Of a stretch of DNA of 22,892 bases, positions 22,079-22,892 are shown one piece after another. Source of the stretch: a virus; the IMG/VR virus record IMGVR_UViG_3300020183_000491, positions 1-22,892 of that record. The stretch is one strand, 5' to 3'. Positions within the stretch are counted from its first letter, which is position 1, and each line of letters begins with the position of its first letter. Below the pieces are notes generated by a model. That model was not told the DNA's origin. It ran no database searches and worked only from the letters and a program-made list of their open reading frames with translations. Position numbers and translations under genes: made by a program.

Positions 22079-22636
22079 ATGGGTAGAATAGTAAAATACA
22101 GAGATGGCATGCTGGTTGAGTACGAGATTTTAAAACTTGTAGATTTTTATAATCCAATTTTACGAACACCGACAATACCATATAATTTTGCAACTAGAAA
22201 AGATGCAGAATATATCATGTACTCTTTAATAGAAACAATGGAGCATAACGGTGGTCTTGGACTATCAGCGAATCAAGTTGGATTGAAAGATAGAGTTTGC
22301 GTTGTTAATATGGGCAAGCAAGCATGGGTTATGTTTAATCCAGAAATTATTGAACGATCGGGCGAGATTGCTGATTTCCAAGAAGGATGTCTATCTTATC
22401 GAGGGCTATACATTAATTGTAAACGACTTAGTCACATTAAAGTGAGATTTCAAGCAGTTGCTGGGGAATTTGTAGAGAAAGAATTCGATGGATTGACTGC
22501 TGTATGTATTCAGCATGAACTTGACCATCTTGATGGGATCATGTATACTAGTCGAGTGAGTCCAATCAATCTAGAAAAAGCAAAAAGAAAAGTAAAAACC
22601 AATCTAAAAAAATTAGCAAGAATGAAAGCTGCGTAA
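22079..22636 (+). CDS. def: Peptide deformylase (phage-encoded)
   Basis: A 185-residue metalloenzyme that removes the formyl group from nascent proteins. All three family motifs are present: GLGLSANQ at 59-66 (the usual GxGxAAxQ with Ser for the first Ala), EGCLS at 102-106, and HELDH at 146-150, giving the metal ligands Cys104, His146 and His150 and catalytic Glu147. It has about 15 N-terminal residues before the usual start of the domain (LKLVDFYNPILR) and a basic C-terminal tail. The start is 2 nt after gp46, so expression with the recombination genes is likely. Deformylases are known in marine phages as host-derived metabolic genes. Confidence 0.95.
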   Translation: MGRIVKYRDGMLVEYEILKLVDFYNPILRTPTIPYNFATRKDAEYIMYSLIETMEHNGGLGLSANQVGLKDRVCVVNMGKQAWVMFNPEIIERSGEIADFQEGCLSYRGLYINCKRLSHIKVRFQAVAGEFVEKEFDGLTAVCIQHELDHLDGIMYTSRVSPINLEKAKRKVKTNLKKLARMKAA

Positions 22637-22664
22637 GTCATTGATTTTATTAGAATTTTAATTC

Positions 22665-22693
22665 TTTACATTCCAGTTTTATTATAGGATAAT
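22665..22693 (+). promoter_or_regulatory. Candidate sigma70-type promoter before the HEVGH gene
   Basis: TTTACA (22665-22670) and GATAAT (22688-22693), each one mismatch from consensus, are 17 bp apart. RNA would start at about 22700, at or next to the ATG. A short inverted repeat (AGAATT, TT, AATTCT; 22652-22665) lies just upstream of and touches the -35 and could be an operator or a weak end signal for the preceding genes. Confidence 0.55.
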
Positions 22694-22699
22694 GGTTGT

Positions 22700-22892
22700 A
22701 TGAATATAAATATTCAAACTTCCAAGTCTATGCTTGCCAAACTTTTGGCGACTGAGAATATCACAGTCTCACACCAAAAAGTCAAGACCGCATATTTCGA
22801 TCTGAAATCACGCACACTAGTCTGTCCTGTCTGGAAAGATATGGATGGCAACCTTTATGATCTTCTCATGGGTCACGAAGTCGGTCATGCGT
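22700..22892 (+). CDS. HEVGH metallopeptidase-like protein (3' partial)
   Basis: The first 64 codons of a gene that runs off the window. The sequence has SKSMLAKLLATENITV, YFDLKSRTLVCPVWKDMDG, and DLLMGHEVGHA; the HExxH zinc site is H59, E60, H63. From memory this matches a conserved protein of T4-like cyanophages with 'PVWKDM...YDLLVGHEVGHAL', annotated as peptidase-like; its role is unknown to me. AGGA lies 10 nt before the ATG, but the candidate promoter would leave little or no leader. Next in-frame ATG: 22730. Confidence 0.8.
   Translation, partial: MNINIQTSKSMLAKLLATENITVSHQKVKTAYFDLKSRTLVCPVWKDMDGNLYDLLMGHEVGHA

Noticed and set aside
1-22892. tRNA genes, CRISPR arrays, insertion sequences, attachment sites, integrase
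   Set aside because: None seen by reading; the window is almost fully coding with conserved phage core genes on one strand.

Overview
The window is a continuous stretch of a T4-like tailed phage (myovirus) genome, with every supported gene on the + strand. The gene order 13-14-15-16-17-18-19-20-67-x-68-21-22-23, then a gp3-position tail gene, uvsY, uvsW, an unknown, 55, 47 and 46, is the conserved structural and replication core of T4-type phages. Several features point to the marine branch (phages of cyanobacteria, SAR11 and similar hosts) rather than to enteric T-evens. These are the AT-rich sequence, marine-type tail-fibre repeats, small proteins typical of that group, a phage peptide deformylase, and a HEVGH protein familiar from T4-like cyanophages. 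The host itself cannot be read from this DNA.

Layout. 1-1575: 3' part of a tail-fibre gene ending in an S74 intramolecular chaperone domain. 1602-2274: two small conserved genes. 2345-4984: neck and tail-completion genes (gp13, gp14, gp15). 4981-6994: terminase subunits (gp16, gp17). 7053-9658: contractile tail sheath and tube (gp18, gp19). 9694-15696: head module, comprising portal gp20, prohead core gp67, a 263-aa unknown, a very basic gp68-position protein, protease gp21, scaffold gp22 and major capsid gp23. A strong intrinsic terminator follows gp23. 15802-16344: a tail-tube-like protein. 16474-22076: recombination and late-transcription genes (UvsY, UvsW, an Sm-like unknown, late sigma gp55, gp47/gp46 nuclease). 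22079-22636: peptide deformylase. 22700-end: 5' part of a HEVGH metallopeptidase-like gene.

How it works together. gp13/14/15 join head and tail. gp16/17 package DNA through gp20 into a prohead built on gp22/67/68 and matured by gp21. gp18/19 build the contractile tail. UvsY, UvsW and gp46/47 run recombination-dependent replication, and gp55 directs late transcription. Short motifs of the form ACTAAATA or TATAAATA precede many structural genes at 23-38 bp from the start codon and are good candidates for gp55 promoters. Host sigma70-like promoters are seen before uvsY, before the HEVGH gene and before a 75-aa gene. Genes are tightly packed, with ATGA, TAATG and TGATG junctions. No non-coding stretch exceeds about 130 bp, and I saw no tRNA, CRISPR, IS element or integrase.

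No wholly new system stands out. The most interesting items are a 65-residue domain shared by gp14 and gp15, the late-promoter set, an overlapping unknown gene in the prohead cluster, a tail-tube paralogue after gp23, and a possible leaderless transcript for the HEVGH gene.
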